A stretch of DNA of 64,000 nt from Pandoraea sp. ASV26 (lineage in GTDB: Bacteria > Pseudomonadota > Gammaproteobacteria > Burkholderiales > Burkholderiaceae): NCBI RefSeq assembly GCF_016428915.1, contig NZ_JAELTP010000012.1, positions 22,062 through 86,061 on the forward strand, in the 5' to 3' direction. Shown here piece by piece: positions 17,934-27,586 of the stretch. Both the position numbers and the translations under genes were made by a program. Every line of letters starts with the position of its first letter. Position 1 is the stretch's first letter. Under the pieces are notes generated by a model. That model was given only the letters and a program-made list of their open reading frames with translations. It had not been told where the DNA came from and made no database searches.

Positions 17934-18616
17934 CAGTTCGCCTCCGCCGATGTCGTGCCGGGCGCGGGCATCATGTAGCCGACACCACGCACAGTGCGAA
18001 TGGCGTCTGCACCCAGCTTCTTGCGCAGCCCATGGACATGGACTTCCACCGCATTGCTCGCCACTTCCTCACCCCAGCCATAGATACGTTCTTCGAGTTG
18101 CGCCTTGGACAACACGGCGCCCGGCCGGTTGAGCAACGCTTCGAGCACGGCGTACTCGCGCGCGGAGAGCACCACGGGCGCGCCCGCGCACGTCACCTGG
18201 CGCGTGGCGGGATCGAGCACGATCGCGCCGTGACGCAGCAACGGCTCGCTGCGCCCCGCCTGACGCCGCACGAGCGCTCGCAGGCGCGCCGCCAGTTCAT
18301 CGAGATCGAACGGTTTGACGAGGTAATCGTCGGCCCCCGCGTCGAGCCCTTTCACGCGGTCGGCGACCGCGTCGCGCGCCGTGGCGATGAGCACCGGCAG
18401 CGTCTGGCCGCGCGAGCGCAAGGTGCGCAGCACGTCGATGCCATCGCGGCGCGGCAGGCCGAGGTCGAGCAGCAAGGCGTCGTACGCCTCGGCCGAGAGC
18501 GCATCGAGCGCACGCTGTCCGTCGCCGACATGATCGACGGTCCAGCCGTCCTGGCGCAGACCTTTCATCACGGCCGAGGCAATCATCGCATCGTCTTCCA
18601 CCAACAAAATTCGCAT
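17933..18616 (-). CDS. OmpR-family response regulator (PmrA/QseB type)
   Basis: 227 residues: receiver domain with the acidic pocket (VEDD) and phospho-acceptor Asp51 (LLLDLGLPRRDG), the conserved Thr (LIATARD) and Lys (YLVKPFD), then a winged-helix DNA-binding domain (VLSAREYAVLEALLNRPGAVLSK, VEVHVHGLRKKLG, IRTVRGVGYMM). It is phosphorylated by the kinase encoded next in the operon. OmpR-family PmrA/QseB proteins bind CTTAA direct repeats; one such site lies 2.3 kb away in front of the Do-protease gene. The regulon is inferred, not shown. Confidence 0.95.
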   Translation of the reverse strand: MRILLVEDDAMIASAVMKGLRQDGWTVDHVGDGQRALDALSAEAYDALLLDLGLPRRDGIDVLRTLRSRGQTLPVLIATARDAVADRVKGLDAGADDYLVKPFDLDELAARLRALVRRQAGRSEPLLRHGAIVLDPATRQVTCAGAPVVLSAREYAVLEALLNRPGAVLSKAQLEERIYGWGEEVASNAVEVHVHGLRKKLGADAIRTVRGVGYMMPAPGTTSAEAN

Positions 18617-18924
18617 GGCTTGGGCACCGGTTGAGACGCTCTGCGGGCATCACTGGCTGCACCGGCAGCGCAACGTCGTTCGACGTTCGCGATGTTGCCT
18701 ATGCGTGACACCCACGGGATTTCGACCCATTGTAGCGACAGTTCGTTGCATGACCGACTTACAATGGCACGCATGCTGCCGCGATGTCAGACGCACATCG
18801 CGGCCCGCGAACCCCGATCGTCAAATCATCGTTTTGCCGCCGCGTCCGCATCGCTTTGCCTGTGCACCCCCGCATTCAGGCCGTACGGTTTCGCTGCGCG
18901 CAACACTGGAGAACCTCGCCCGTC
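18617..18924. other. Divergent promoter region, response regulator / dacB
   Basis: About 300 bases without a gene. A TACAAT hexamer at 18760-18765 could be a -10 for dacB. No CTTAA repeat is seen here, so autoregulation by the PmrA-type regulator is not supported by an obvious site. Confidence 0.4.
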
Positions 18925-20565
18925 ATGCGCGTCCCTCGCTTGCTCAGCAGCGCCTCACGCTCCCCCGCTTCACTCCCCTCACTGCTGCCCGCATTGCCTT
19001 CGCTGCATTCGCGGCCCTCGCGCCACATCATCGGCGGCATCGGCGGCATCGGCGGCATTGCACGCGCGTGCTGCTCGGCGCTCGCGCTCGTGATGATCGT
19101 CGGCGCACCGGCGCAGGCCGCGCCGCACAAGCACGCGAAGACACCCAAGGTGCCGGTCGCGGCCGCGCGCGCCACGCCGCTGCCGCCCGAGCTCGCACGC
19201 GCGCTCGCCGCGAGCAAGGTGCCCGCATCGCACGTGAGCGTGATCGTCGCGAAGGTCGACAATCCGCTGCAAACGCGCGGGGTTGTCCCGGCGCCGTTAC
19301 TCGCCGTCAATCCGAACGTGCCGCGCAATCCGGCCTCGACGATGAAACTCGTCACGACGATTGCCGCGCTCGACACGCTCGGCCCCGACTATCGCTGGCG
19401 CACACAGGCGTTCACCGACGGACAGTCCGACGGCCGTACGCTCAACGGCAATCTGTATTTCAAGGGCTCGGGCGATCCGAAGCTCGTTCCCGAAGAGATG
19501 GAGAAGCTCGTCGCAGAACTGCACAACGCGGGCGTGACGAACATCAACGGCGACATCGTACTCGACCGATCGGCCTACAGCTCGGACATCGGCGCGCAGC
19601 ATGCCATCGACGGCGGCGACGACCGGCCGTACAACGTCGCGCCCGATCCTTTGCTGTATTCGTTCAAGGCCGTCTCGTTCAGCTTCACCAGCAATCCGAA
19701 CGGCACCGTCGATGTAGGCGTGTTGCCGCCGCTGGCGAATTTGCAGATCTCGAACGAGATGTCGTCCACCGCTGCCGGCAACTGCGGCGACTGGCTCACG
19801 CGCATTCACCCCACGTTGAACACCACGCCCGACGGCGCGTATGTCGCACACTTCTCGGGCACCTATCCGGCGTCTTGCGAGGACAAGGGATGGAACGTGG
19901 CCGCACCGGACCGTGATCGCTTCTTCCTCGGCGGCTTCCGTGCCCTGTGGCAAGCGTCCGGCGGGCAGTTCAACGGCAATGTGCGCACGGGCGTCGTGCC
20001 GCCGGGTGCGCGTCTGCTCGTCACGCATCACGGCCAGACGCTCGCAGAAGTCGTGCACGACATGAACAAGTTCAGCAACAACGTGATGGCACGTCAGTTG
20101 TTCCTGACGCTGGGTCTGGCCGCCGACAACAACCGAACGCCCGCGAGCCTCACGCGTTCGCGCGAGGTGCTGAGCCGCTGGCTCGACAAGAACGATCTCG
20201 CCATGCCGGGGCTCGTCGTCGAAAACGGTTCCGGCCTGTCGCGCATCGAGCGCATCAGCGCCGCAGAGCTGGCCCGTTTGCTGCAACACGGCATCAACAG
20301 CCCGACCGGACAGGTGCTCGTCGAGTCGATGCCGACCGTCGGCGTCGACGGCACCATGCGCAATCGCCTGATGAACCGCGACGTGGCAGGCAACGCCCAC
20401 ATCAAGACCGGCACGCTCGACGACGTGAGTGCCGTGGCCGGGTATGTCGGCACGCGCTCGGGCGACACGTATGTCGTGGTCTCGCTGGTCAACGATCCGC
20501 GCGCGAGCAACGCCCGCGGCTTCCACGACGCACTCATCTCCTGGGTGTACGAGAACGGCCGCTGA
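18925..20565 (+). CDS. dacB: D-alanyl-D-alanine carboxypeptidase/endopeptidase (PBP4, DacB)
   Basis: Class C low-molecular-weight penicillin-binding protein of peptidase family S13, which trims D-Ala and cuts cross-links in peptidoglycan. The three active-site motifs are present: SxxK (PASTMKLV, Ser138), SxN (KFSNNVMA) and KTG (HIKTGTLDDVSA). The Cys-bounded insert domain (AAGNCGDWL to YPASCEDKG) is typical. ATG 18925 gives 546 residues with an unusually long, Ser/Pro-rich leader before a hydrophobic stretch ending GAPAQA. A 9-bp repeat (GGCGGCATC, about 19031-19059) encodes Ile-Gly-Gly units in that leader. The true start could be a later non-ATG codon. Confidence 0.93.
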   Translation: MRVPRLLSSASRSPASLPSLLPALPSLHSRPSRHIIGGIGGIGGIARACCSALALVMIVGAPAQAAPHKHAKTPKVPVAAARATPLPPELARALAASKVPASHVSVIVAKVDNPLQTRGVVPAPLLAVNPNVPRNPASTMKLVTTIAALDTLGPDYRWRTQAFTDGQSDGRTLNGNLYFKGSGDPKLVPEEMEKLVAELHNAGVTNINGDIVLDRSAYSSDIGAQHAIDGGDDRPYNVAPDPLLYSFKAVSFSFTSNPNGTVDVGVLPPLANLQISNEMSSTAAGNCGDWLTRIHPTLNTTPDGAYVAHFSGTYPASCEDKGWNVAAPDRDRFFLGGFRALWQASGGQFNGNVRTGVVPPGARLLVTHHGQTLAEVVHDMNKFSNNVMARQLFLTLGLAADNNRTPASLTRSREVLSRWLDKNDLAMPGLVVENGSGLSRIERISAAELARLLQHGINSPTGQVLVESMPTVGVDGTMRNRLMNRDVAGNAHIKTGTLDDVSAVAGYVGTRSGDTYVVVSLVNDPRASNARGFHDALISWVYENGR

Positions 20566-20586
20566 GCCTGTCTTCAACGTAAAGAA

Positions 20587-20608
20587 GCGAGGGCTCGCAA
20601 GCCCTCGC
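20587..20608. terminator. Possible dacB terminator hairpin
   Basis: A perfect 9-bp stem GCGAGGGCT / AGCCCTCGC with a CGCA loop, 22 bases after the dacB stop. No T tract follows, so this may be a weak or Rho-assisted stop. Confidence 0.4.
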
Positions 20609-20776
20609 CGGCCCCCCTCAAGCGCCAGCGCGGTGAAGCCGGGCATTTGACGTTTCCCTCTAACCCCTGCGCTGCCCCGTCACATTCGGGTCAGAATAGA
20701 CGTTCCATCGGTACCACCTTCACTCAGAGGCAGGGGCACCGGTTCAGATGACCCCATCGTGAGGAGACACGAGGTC

Positions 20777-21724
20777 ATGAACGTCGAGTTGATTCTGCTG
20801 GCGCTCGCGCCGGTGTTCGTGTTGTGCATCGGTATCGAAGCCTGGTACTGGCGGCGACGCCGTCCCGGCATGTACAGCCTGAAGGACACCCTGAGCAACG
20901 CCACGCTCGCGCTCATGCATCAAGGCGCGGACAAGCTGGCGTGGCTGCTCATCGTGCCGTTCTACGCGTGGCTCTACGACCATCACCGCCTCTACACGAT
21001 GCCGAGCGGATGGCTCGGCTTCCTGCTGCTCTTCGTCGTGCAGGACTTTCTCTACTACGTGTTTCATCGCGCCAGCCATCGCATCCGCTGGTTGTGGGCG
21101 GCGCACGTCGTGCATCACTCGTCCGAGCGGCTCAACCTGTCGACGGCCTTCCGTCAAAGCCTGATGTATCCGGTCGCAGGCATGTGGCTGTTCTGGACCC
21201 CCATGGCGCTCATCGGCTTCACCCCCATACAAATCGTTGGTGTGGTGCTGCTCAATCTCGCCTTCCAGTTCTTCGTGCACACTCAGGCAATTCCGAAATT
21301 GGGGTGGCTCGAGTACGTGCTCAATACGCCGTCGATTCACCGCGCGCACCACGCGCGCAATCCGCGTTACATCGACCGCAACTATGCGGGCGTGCTGGTC
21401 ATCTGGGACCGGCTGTTCGGGTCTTATGTGGAAGAGAGCGAGGCCGAGCCGTGCGAATTCGGCATCGTCGACCAGATTCACACGCATAACCCGATCACGC
21501 TGACGTTTCACGAGTGGCGCTCGATGGCGCGCGACGTCTTCACGATGAAGGGATGGCGTAACAAGTGGATGGCCTTGTTCGGGCCGCCCGAGTGGCGGCA
21601 CGCCTGGCAAGCCGCGCAGTTGCCCGCAGCACAGGCAGCGATGCCGTCGGAGAGCCGCCTGCCGGGGAACGTGGGGAGTGTGGGGGGTGCCGGTAGCGTC
21701 GGGGCTTCGCGCAAAACGCTTTGA
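20777..21724 (+). CDS. Fatty acid hydroxylase / sterol desaturase family membrane protein
   Basis: 315-residue membrane di-iron oxygenase. The histidine clusters expected for the superfamily are all present: HRASHR, HVVHHSSE and HRAHHARNPRY, within a bundle of hydrophobic helices. Family members hydroxylate or desaturate lipids or lipid-like substrates using oxygen. The final ~40 residues are a Gly/Ala/Ser-rich tail with GNVGSVGGAGSVG. ATG 20777 is chosen since GAGGAGA and ACGAGG lie just upstream; a GTG at 20759 would swallow them. Stand-alone gene, convergent with tsaC. The actual substrate is unknown. Confidence 0.88.
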   Translation: MNVELILLALAPVFVLCIGIEAWYWRRRRPGMYSLKDTLSNATLALMHQGADKLAWLLIVPFYAWLYDHHRLYTMPSGWLGFLLLFVVQDFLYYVFHRASHRIRWLWAAHVVHHSSERLNLSTAFRQSLMYPVAGMWLFWTPMALIGFTPIQIVGVVLLNLAFQFFVHTQAIPKLGWLEYVLNTPSIHRAHHARNPRYIDRNYAGVLVIWDRLFGSYVEESEAEPCEFGIVDQIHTHNPITLTFHEWRSMARDVFTMKGWRNKWMALFGPPEWRHAWQAAQLPAAQAAMPSESRLPGNVGSVGGAGSVGASRKTL

Positions 21725-21758
21725 CACGCTGGCCCCGCCGCCGGAGCGGCGCTGACGC

Positions 21759-21799
21759 CTTACGGCCGACCTTGCGAAGTTAAGGCGTAAGGCCGTAAG
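21759..21799. terminator. Possible bidirectional hairpin between convergent genes
   Basis: CTTACGGCC (21759-21767) and GGCCGTAAG (21791-21799) form a 9-bp stem with a 23-base loop in the space between the hydroxylase and tsaC. Three GTAAGG-like copies lie in the right arm. No T tract. Confidence 0.35.
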
Positions 21800-21823
21800 A
21801 CGTAAGGTGCTCCGTATTACCTG

Positions 21824-22885
21824 TTACGTGCGCTCGAAAGCGGCCGCGGCGCGGCCGAGGCGGTCGCCGACCGCCGCCCACTCGGGCGCATCCGGCAAAC
21901 GCTCGAACAGGATGTGCGTGACGTTCGCACGATCGAGCCGGCGCAGCATCGCGTAAAGGTCGGTGGCAAGCGCGGCGGGCGTGGCCGGCAGCACGATCTT
22001 CAAGACATCGGCCGACGTCGCGGCGTCGGCCGGCAATGCCGCCAGCGTGGGCGCGAAGGCCACCACCGCAACACGCTCCCCGTCAGGACGCACGGCCAGC
22101 GCCGGTGCGAACTGACCGGCGTCGCAAAGATACAGCGGCGTGCGCGGTGCGTAATGCGCCTTGAGCGTGCCCGAGGCGCGCGGCGCATCACGGTCCTGCC
22201 CCGGCAGACGCGGCATCTCGCCCAGCACCTGCGCAATCTGCTCGGGCGTGATGTGCCCCGGACGCAGCAGCGCCGGGAAACCCCGCGACAAATCCACAAT
22301 CGTCGATTCGATGCCCACGGCAGCCTCGCCCCCATCGAGCACATGCACGCTCACGCCAGGCAATCCGCCGAACTCGTCACGCACGTGCTGCGCGGCGGTC
22401 GGGCTCACCTGACCGAAACGATTGGCCGACGGTGCCGCCACACCGCCCTGCCCGAGCGCGCCACGCTTGACTCGGGCAAACTCCCGCAGCAGCGCCTGCG
22501 CCACGGGGTGCGACGGGCAACGCAGCCCCACCGAGTCCTGTCCGCCAGAGACGGCATCGGGAATATGCGGTGCGCGCTTGAGAATCAGCGTGAGCGGGCC
22601 CGGCCAGAACGCGTCCATCAGCTTGCGCGCAGCAGGCGTGACGTCGTCGCTCCAGTAACCGGGGTCGCCTTCCGGGGAGAAGTGCACGATGACCGGATGA
22701 TTCGCCGGACGGCCCTTCGCGGCGTAGATCGCCGCGACTGCCGCCGGATTCTGCGCGTCGCCGCCGAGACCGTAGACCGTCTCCGTCGGGAACGCGACCA
22801 GTTCACCGGCCGCAAGTTGCTCGGCCGCCTGCGTGATCGCGTCGGCCGGCGGCATGACGATGCGCGGCGCTTGGGGCGACGTCAT
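21824..22885 (-). CDS. L-threonylcarbamoyladenylate synthase (Sua5/YwlC type)
   Basis: Makes threonylcarbamoyl-AMP from threonine, bicarbonate and ATP, the first step of the universal t6A37 modification of tRNAs reading ANN codons. The YrdC-type domain has FPTETVYGLGGDA, KGRPANHPVIVH, AAPSANRFGQVSPT and GIESTIVDL. At 353 residues it is the long Sua5 form with a C-terminal domain after the HYAPRTPLY linker, unlike the ~190-residue TsaC. It starts 3 bases after the purK stop and shares that operon. Confidence 0.93.
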   Translation of the reverse strand: MTSPQAPRIVMPPADAITQAAEQLAAGELVAFPTETVYGLGGDAQNPAAVAAIYAAKGRPANHPVIVHFSPEGDPGYWSDDVTPAARKLMDAFWPGPLTLILKRAPHIPDAVSGGQDSVGLRCPSHPVAQALLREFARVKRGALGQGGVAAPSANRFGQVSPTAAQHVRDEFGGLPGVSVHVLDGGEAAVGIESTIVDLSRGFPALLRPGHITPEQIAQVLGEMPRLPGQDRDAPRASGTLKAHYAPRTPLYLCDAGQFAPALAVRPDGERVAVVAFAPTLAALPADAATSADVLKIVLPATPAALATDLYAMLRRLDRANVTHILFERLPDAPEWAAVGDRLGRAAAAFERT

Positions 22886-22888
22886 CGC

Positions 22889-24082
22889 TCAGTCTTCCAG
22901 AGGGATGTGGAGGCTCGCCGCCGCCGTCACGCACGCCTGACGGGCTTCGTCCAACGATGCCCCGGCAAACGTGATGTGACCCATCTTGCGGCCCACGCGG
23001 GCTTCTTCCTTGCCGTAAAGATGCAGACGCGCCGACGGCAGCGCCGCCAGTTCGGCCCACGCGGGCGTGCGCGGCTGATCCTTGGCAACGCCGTCGAACC
23101 ACACGTCGCCGAGCACGTTGAGCATCACGGCGGGCGAGTGCTGACGCGTGTCGCCGAGCGGCAGGCCGGCCATCGTACGCACCTGCTGTTCGAACTGGCT
23201 GGCAGCACACGCATCGATCGTGTAGTGACCGCTGTTGTGCGGACGCGGCGCCATTTCGTTCGCGACGAGCGAACCGTCCTTCAGAATGAAGAACTCGACG
23301 CACAGCACGCCCACGTAATCCATTTGCGACGCGATCTTCGTAGCCGCCGCGCGGGCAGCGTCGGCCACGGCCGGGTCTGCATCGGGTGCGGGCACGGTCG
23401 TGGTGGCGAGAATGCCGTCGATATGCACGTTCTGCGCGAGCGGATAGGTGACGACCGAGCCATCGGCGCCGCGTGCGCTGAGCACCGACACCTCGAAGGC
23501 CAGCGCCAGACGCTTTTCCAGCACGCACGGCACGCCGCCGAGCGCAGCGTAGGCCTCGCGGGCCTCGGCAACGGTGTTCACACGCACCTGCCCCTTGCCG
23601 TCGTAGCCCAGACGCGCCGTCTTCAGAATGCCCGGCAGCACACTCTGGATCGCGGCGTCGCCGATGGCGGCGAACGCTTCGTTCGATTCGATGACCAGAT
23701 GCGGGGCCACGGGCACGCCGCAGCTTTCGATGAAACGCTTTTCGGCGACCCGATCCTGCGCAATCGCGACGCAGCGCCCGGCGGGGCTCACGGTCGTGGA
23801 GGCGGCGAGGAAGTCGAGCGACTCGGCCGGCACGTTCTCGAACTCGGTCGACACGGCCGGACACAGCGCAGCCAGCTCGGCGAGTGCCGTCTCGTCACGA
23901 TAGTCGGCAACGATCAGGCGGTCGGCGACGGCACCGGCCGGACAGCGCGGGTCGGGGTCCAGCACACAGACCCGGTAGCCCATCGATTGCGCGGCAAAAC
24001 AGAACATGCGGCCGAGTTGGCCGCCGCCCAGCATGCCCAGCCATTGGCCGGGAAGGACAGGCGTAGCGGAGGCAGAATTCAT
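22889..24082 (-). CDS. purK: 5-(carboxyamino)imidazole ribonucleotide synthase PurK
   Basis: ATP-grasp enzyme that converts AIR, bicarbonate and ATP to N5-CAIR in purine synthesis; PurE, encoded just upstream, uses the product. Conserved segments: [12 protein letters not shown] at the N-terminus, [21 protein letters not shown] in the ATP site, [29 protein letters not shown] at the catalytic core. 397 residues, typical. Operon order on the minus strand is purC-purE-purK-tsaC with short gaps. Confidence 0.96.
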   Translation of the reverse strand: MNSASATPVLPGQWLGMLGGGQLGRMFCFAAQSMGYRVCVLDPDPRCPAGAVADRLIVADYRDETALAELAALCPAVSTEFENVPAESLDFLAASTTVSPAGRCVAIAQDRVAEKRFIESCGVPVAPHLVIESNEAFAAIGDAAIQSVLPGILKTARLGYDGKGQVRVNTVAEAREAYAALGGVPCVLEKRLALAFEVSVLSARGADGSVVTYPLAQNVHIDGILATTTVPAPDADPAVADAARAAATKIASQMDYVGVLCVEFFILKDGSLVANEMAPRPHNSGHYTIDACAASQFEQQVRTMAGLPLGDTRQHSPAVMLNVLGDVWFDGVAKDQPRTPAWAELAALPSARLHLYGKEEARVGRKMGHITFAGASLDEARQACVTAAASLHIPLED

Positions 24083-24123
24083 CTTCGTTGAGGCGCTGAC
24101 AGTAGCGGGGACTTGCTTATGTT

Positions 24124-24630
24124 TTATAGCGCGGGCAGCGTCATGCCGCGTGCGGCTTCGGTCTGCTTCGCGCGGAAGGCTTCGAGTTTCTCGGCCAGCG
24201 TCTTGTCGTCGGCGGCCAGCATGGCGACCGCAAACAATGCCGCGTTGGCCGCCCCCGCCTCGCCGATGGCGAAGGTGGCGACCGGCACCCCCTTGGGCAT
24301 CTGGACGATCGAGAGCAGCGAATCTTCGCCGCGCAGATACTTGCTCGGCACCGGCACACCCAGCACCGGCACGGTCGTCTTGGCCGCGATCATGCCCGGC
24401 AGGTGGGCGGCACCGCCCGCCCCCGCGATGATCGCCACGAGACCGCGCTCGCGGGCGGCTTCAGCGTAGCGGAACATGTCGTCCGGCATGCGATGCGCCG
24501 AGACGACCTGGGCCTCGTAAGGCACCCCGAACTCGGCCAGAATCGCGGCCGCGTTCTTCATCACTTCCCAGTCCGAGTTGGACCCCATTACCACGCCAAC
24601 GCGCGGGGCCACGGCTTGTTTCTCGCTCAT
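24124..24630 (-). CDS. purE: N5-CAIR mutase PurE
   Basis: Class I PurE, 168 residues, moving the carboxylate of N5-CAIR to carbon 4 to give CAIR. The signature [14 protein letters not shown] and the catalytic histidine in SAHRMPD are present, as are the [22 protein letters not shown] substrate loops. Lies 17 bases after purC and 42 before purK in the same direction. The PurK partner confirms the two-enzyme bacterial route. Confidence 0.96.
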   Translation of the reverse strand: MSEKQAVAPRVGVVMGSNSDWEVMKNAAAILAEFGVPYEAQVVSAHRMPDDMFRYAEAARERGLVAIIAGAGGAAHLPGMIAAKTTVPVLGVPVPSKYLRGEDSLLSIVQMPKGVPVATFAIGEAGAANAALFAVAMLAADDKTLAEKLEAFRAKQTEAARGMTLPAL

Positions 24631-24646
24631 GTCTTCAGTGTCCCGC

Positions 24647-25552
24647 TCAGGCCAGTTGCTGACCGGTCAGACGCTCGAGCGCCTCGCGGTACTTGGCGGC
24701 CGTCTTCTCGACGACTTCATCGGGCAGCTTCGGTGCGGGCGGCGTCTTGCCCCACGGCTGGGTTTCGAGCCAGTCACGCACGAATTGCTTGTCGAACGAC
24801 GGCGGGTTGCTGCCCACGGCGTACGAATCGGCGGGCCAGAAACGCGACGAATCGGCCGTCAGCGCTTCGTCCATCAAGTGCAACTTGCCATCGTCGTCCA
24901 GACCGAATTCGAACTTCGTGTCGGCGATGATGATGCCGCGCGTGGCCGCATAGGCCGCCGCTTCCTTGTACAGACGAATCGAGATCTCGCGGATCTGCTC
25001 GGCCAGTTCACGGCCGATGCGGCTCACCATGTCGTCGAAGCTGATGTTCTCGTCGTGTTCGCCCAGTTCGGCCTTGGCCGCCGGGGTGAAGATCGGCTCG
25101 GGCAGTTGCTGCGCGTTTTGCAGACCGGCGGGCAGCTTCACGCCGCACACGGCGCCCGTCGCCTGATAGTCCTTCCAGCCGCTGCCGGCCAGATAGCCGC
25201 GCACCACCGCTTCCACGAGAATCGGCTTGAGGCGCTTGACGACGACCGCACGGCCGGCGACCTGCGCGGCTTCGTCGGCGGATACGACCGTCTCGGGCGC
25301 CACGCCCGTCAGGTGATTCGGCACGACGTGCGCAAGCTTGTCGAACCAGAAGTTGGCCATCTGGTTGAGCACACGGCCCTTGCCCGGAATCGGCTCGCCC
25401 ATGATCACGTCGAACGCCGAGAGGCGGTCCGTCGTCACGATCAGCAGCTTGTCGTCGCCAACGGCGTAGTTGTCGCGCACTTTGCCGCGCGAGAGCAGCG
25501 GCAGGCTCTTGAGAGAGGATTCGTACAGGGCGTTCAGAGCGGGGGTAGTCAC
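24647..25552 (-). CDS. purC: SAICAR synthetase PurC
   Basis: Joins aspartate to CAIR using ATP, the step after PurE. Signature segments: [44 protein letters not shown], and [30 protein letters not shown]. About 301 residues. The GTG at 25552 ([12 protein letters not shown]) matches where the family usually begins; a TTG at 25579 would add nine residues. Neither has a strong ribosome site. First gene of the purC-E-K-tsaC operon. Confidence 0.95.
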   Translation of the reverse strand: MTTPALNALYESSLKSLPLLSRGKVRDNYAVGDDKLLIVTTDRLSAFDVIMGEPIPGKGRVLNQMANFWFDKLAHVVPNHLTGVAPETVVSADEAAQVAGRAVVVKRLKPILVEAVVRGYLAGSGWKDYQATGAVCGVKLPAGLQNAQQLPEPIFTPAAKAELGEHDENISFDDMVSRIGRELAEQIREISIRLYKEAAAYAATRGIIIADTKFEFGLDDDGKLHLMDEALTADSSRFWPADSYAVGSNPPSFDKQFVRDWLETQPWGKTPPAPKLPDEVVEKTAAKYREALERLTGQQLA

Positions 25553-25799
25553 GGCGGGACCCAATGTCAGGAAGGGCAAAGGCGTAATTATACGCGCGTC
25601 GGGGGGCGATTCACGAAGATGTCGGCCCCCGACGTGCCATCGGGCAGAATGCCGGCGCCCGCGCGTCGCCCCGGCCGGTTTCCGTTCCCGCCTCCGCTGC
25701 TGTCGCCGCCTCCCTCACCGCTGCCATCCCCGCAGGGCCTTGCCGTCGATCACGGGCACACGCTGGCGCGCCCCTCGCCGGGACTGCGAGGGAACTGAC

Positions 25800-27368
25800 T
25801 CACAGAACGCTGCGGCGGAACAGCGGTTCGAGCCGCGCCTTTTCGGTCTCGCTCACGAGCAGCGCAATGACCGGCGCGCGCGACACCGGATTCGACATGA
25901 CGCGCGAACTCAGGCGACATTGCCGATACCAGTCGGCCACCGACGCGGCATCGTAATACTTGTTGTCACAGGTCAGCCCTTCATTTTCGACGCTCACCAA
26001 CCGGATCGCATCCGGATGGTCCGGCTCGATTTCCTCCTGTGAGATCCGATCGATATGGCCGTAGATGTATCCGGAGTTCAGGAACCGGACCGCGCGCTGA
26101 ATATTGATCTCATCGCGAAGCCAGAGCAGCGCCGTGTTGGGCGGCAAACCGCCGGAGACGAGCGCCGGCGAAACGCAGGCGAAATTGTCTTCGAGAAGCG
26201 TTGCCAGTGCACTGCGTGCCGTGTTGCCGCCCAAGTTCTGGTCAGCACATTGATCGGCCGCCAATTCGGGCAGTCGCGCCTTGAGCAGGTGGATTTTTCG
26301 CTCCTGATCGAGGTCGCCGCGCCCGGGGTGGCGAAGGACGTCGCGCAACCGGGCAAATTCGGCGATCAGATCGAAACTTCGGGCCGCCAGATTGATATGG
26401 TGGTCGCTGTATCTGGCGCGTTGGGCGACGACCGTCGCGCCCAGGCCATTGCGCAACTGCGCATTGCCCGCCTCCAGTTGCAGCGCCGCGCTGGCAATCA
26501 CGGCGCACGGCCGGGCGACGCCGCTCTCCGAACACACGAGCGCGATTCTGCCCGGATTCTGTCGCATGAACTCGGCCACGCCGCGCCCGGCATGCCATAG
26601 CGTTTCACTGGAAATCTGGGCGTCAAAACGGTTCATGCCGGTGAATTCCATGAATTGCACATGGGCCAGCCCGCCCTGAAGCGGGACAAGTGACTCCACC
26701 GCTGACGAGGACGCGTCCCCACACCGGCGCGTCTCGGCACCCAATGTGCTGCTGATATACCCGCTGAACGGCCGCTCACGATATCCCGAGCTCCCCGGCG
26801 AGCCCGACGGCGCGGCACCTCGTCTGCCATCTGCCATGGCCCCCGGCTCAACGCTGAAGATCGCCCCGATCTGCGGGTTAGCCTTGAGCATGCGGGTCAG
26901 CACCCTGCCTTCCCCGGGCGTGGCCCTGGGCCCGACGATGAAACGGTGTCCGCCCAGCTCAACCAGTCCGAAGCGCGTGCATTTGCCATCGACACTGATT
27001 AGCGTCGCCGGGTTCACACCGTGATGCACCGCCCATTTCCGCGCCCCGAAAGAGGGGTGCCAGTTCTCTGGCAGCTCGTCACGTCCCCACAAGGGGATAG
27101 GCACCGGCTCAACGTCCGGGGGCAATGCCCCGTCGCGCCAGTCGGCGGCCATGCCCTTCATCGCCGCCGCACGGCCCGACGGCCCCGGCACCGGTTCAAG
27201 GGGGGCGGCAGCCGTCGGTGCGTTCGTCGGTCGCTTGCTGCCGCGACGGTTGGCAACGGAAGTCACCTCCCCCGCCAGCGAAGCATCACACGATGACGAG
27301 GGGGAATTTTCGTTAGAACCGGATATACCGAGGCAACGACTGACAACTTTGGGAATGAAAACGGGCAT
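25800..27368 (-). CDS. Protein-tyrosine-phosphatase-like protein, candidate effector
   Basis: 522 residues, no signal peptide or membrane helix. I do not recognise it as a named family. Residues 1-90 are Ser/Pro/Ala-rich and disordered-looking, as in many translocated effectors. Residues 140-300 resemble a tyrosine phosphatase: HRFIVGPRATPGEGRVLTRM matches the conserved N-terminal part of the fold, and RIALVCSESGVARPCAVIAS resembles the P-loop, but with one extra residue between Cys279 and Arg286 (CX6R instead of CX5R), so catalysis is uncertain. Near the end, NKYYDAASVADWYR...SNPVSRAPV is faintly like a U-box. ATG 27368 has GGAGA five bases upstream. It sits between purC and fba, which are neighbours in Burkholderia, so it looks inserted. 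No secretion system for it is in the window. Confidence 0.6.
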   Translation of the reverse strand: MPVFIPKVVSRCLGISGSNENSPSSSCDASLAGEVTSVANRRGSKRPTNAPTAAAPLEPVPGPSGRAAAMKGMAADWRDGALPPDVEPVPIPLWGRDELPENWHPSFGARKWAVHHGVNPATLISVDGKCTRFGLVELGGHRFIVGPRATPGEGRVLTRMLKANPQIGAIFSVEPGAMADGRRGAAPSGSPGSSGYRERPFSGYISSTLGAETRRCGDASSSAVESLVPLQGGLAHVQFMEFTGMNRFDAQISSETLWHAGRGVAEFMRQNPGRIALVCSESGVARPCAVIASAALQLEAGNAQLRNGLGATVVAQRARYSDHHINLAARSFDLIAEFARLRDVLRHPGRGDLDQERKIHLLKARLPELAADQCADQNLGGNTARSALATLLEDNFACVSPALVSGGLPPNTALLWLRDEINIQRAVRFLNSGYIYGHIDRISQEEIEPDHPDAIRLVSVENEGLTCDNKYYDAASVADWYRQCRLSSRVMSNPVSRAPVIALLVSETEKARLEPLFRRSVL

Positions 27369-27586
27369 TGCAATCTCCGGATGCCTGGAAGCGGCGAGCT
27401 AATAAGCGGGGGGCTCAGGAGACTGCCACGCAGCCCGGCAGCAGACTTCGGGGATTGGCTCGATGGCTGTCGCTTTGCTTCGCCGCGCGCGCGTTCCGGT
27501 TCGGCCGCAGCCGGGTTTTCTCTGCCCCTCGACTTGCCCGGATGTTGCCTAGAATGGAAACGTTGACCCGAACCAAGGGGATTGCC

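Noticed and set aside
21914..24091. Plus-strand open frame of 725 codons over tsaC and purK
   Set aside because: Runs across two real genes on the other strand, composition Arg/His-rich.
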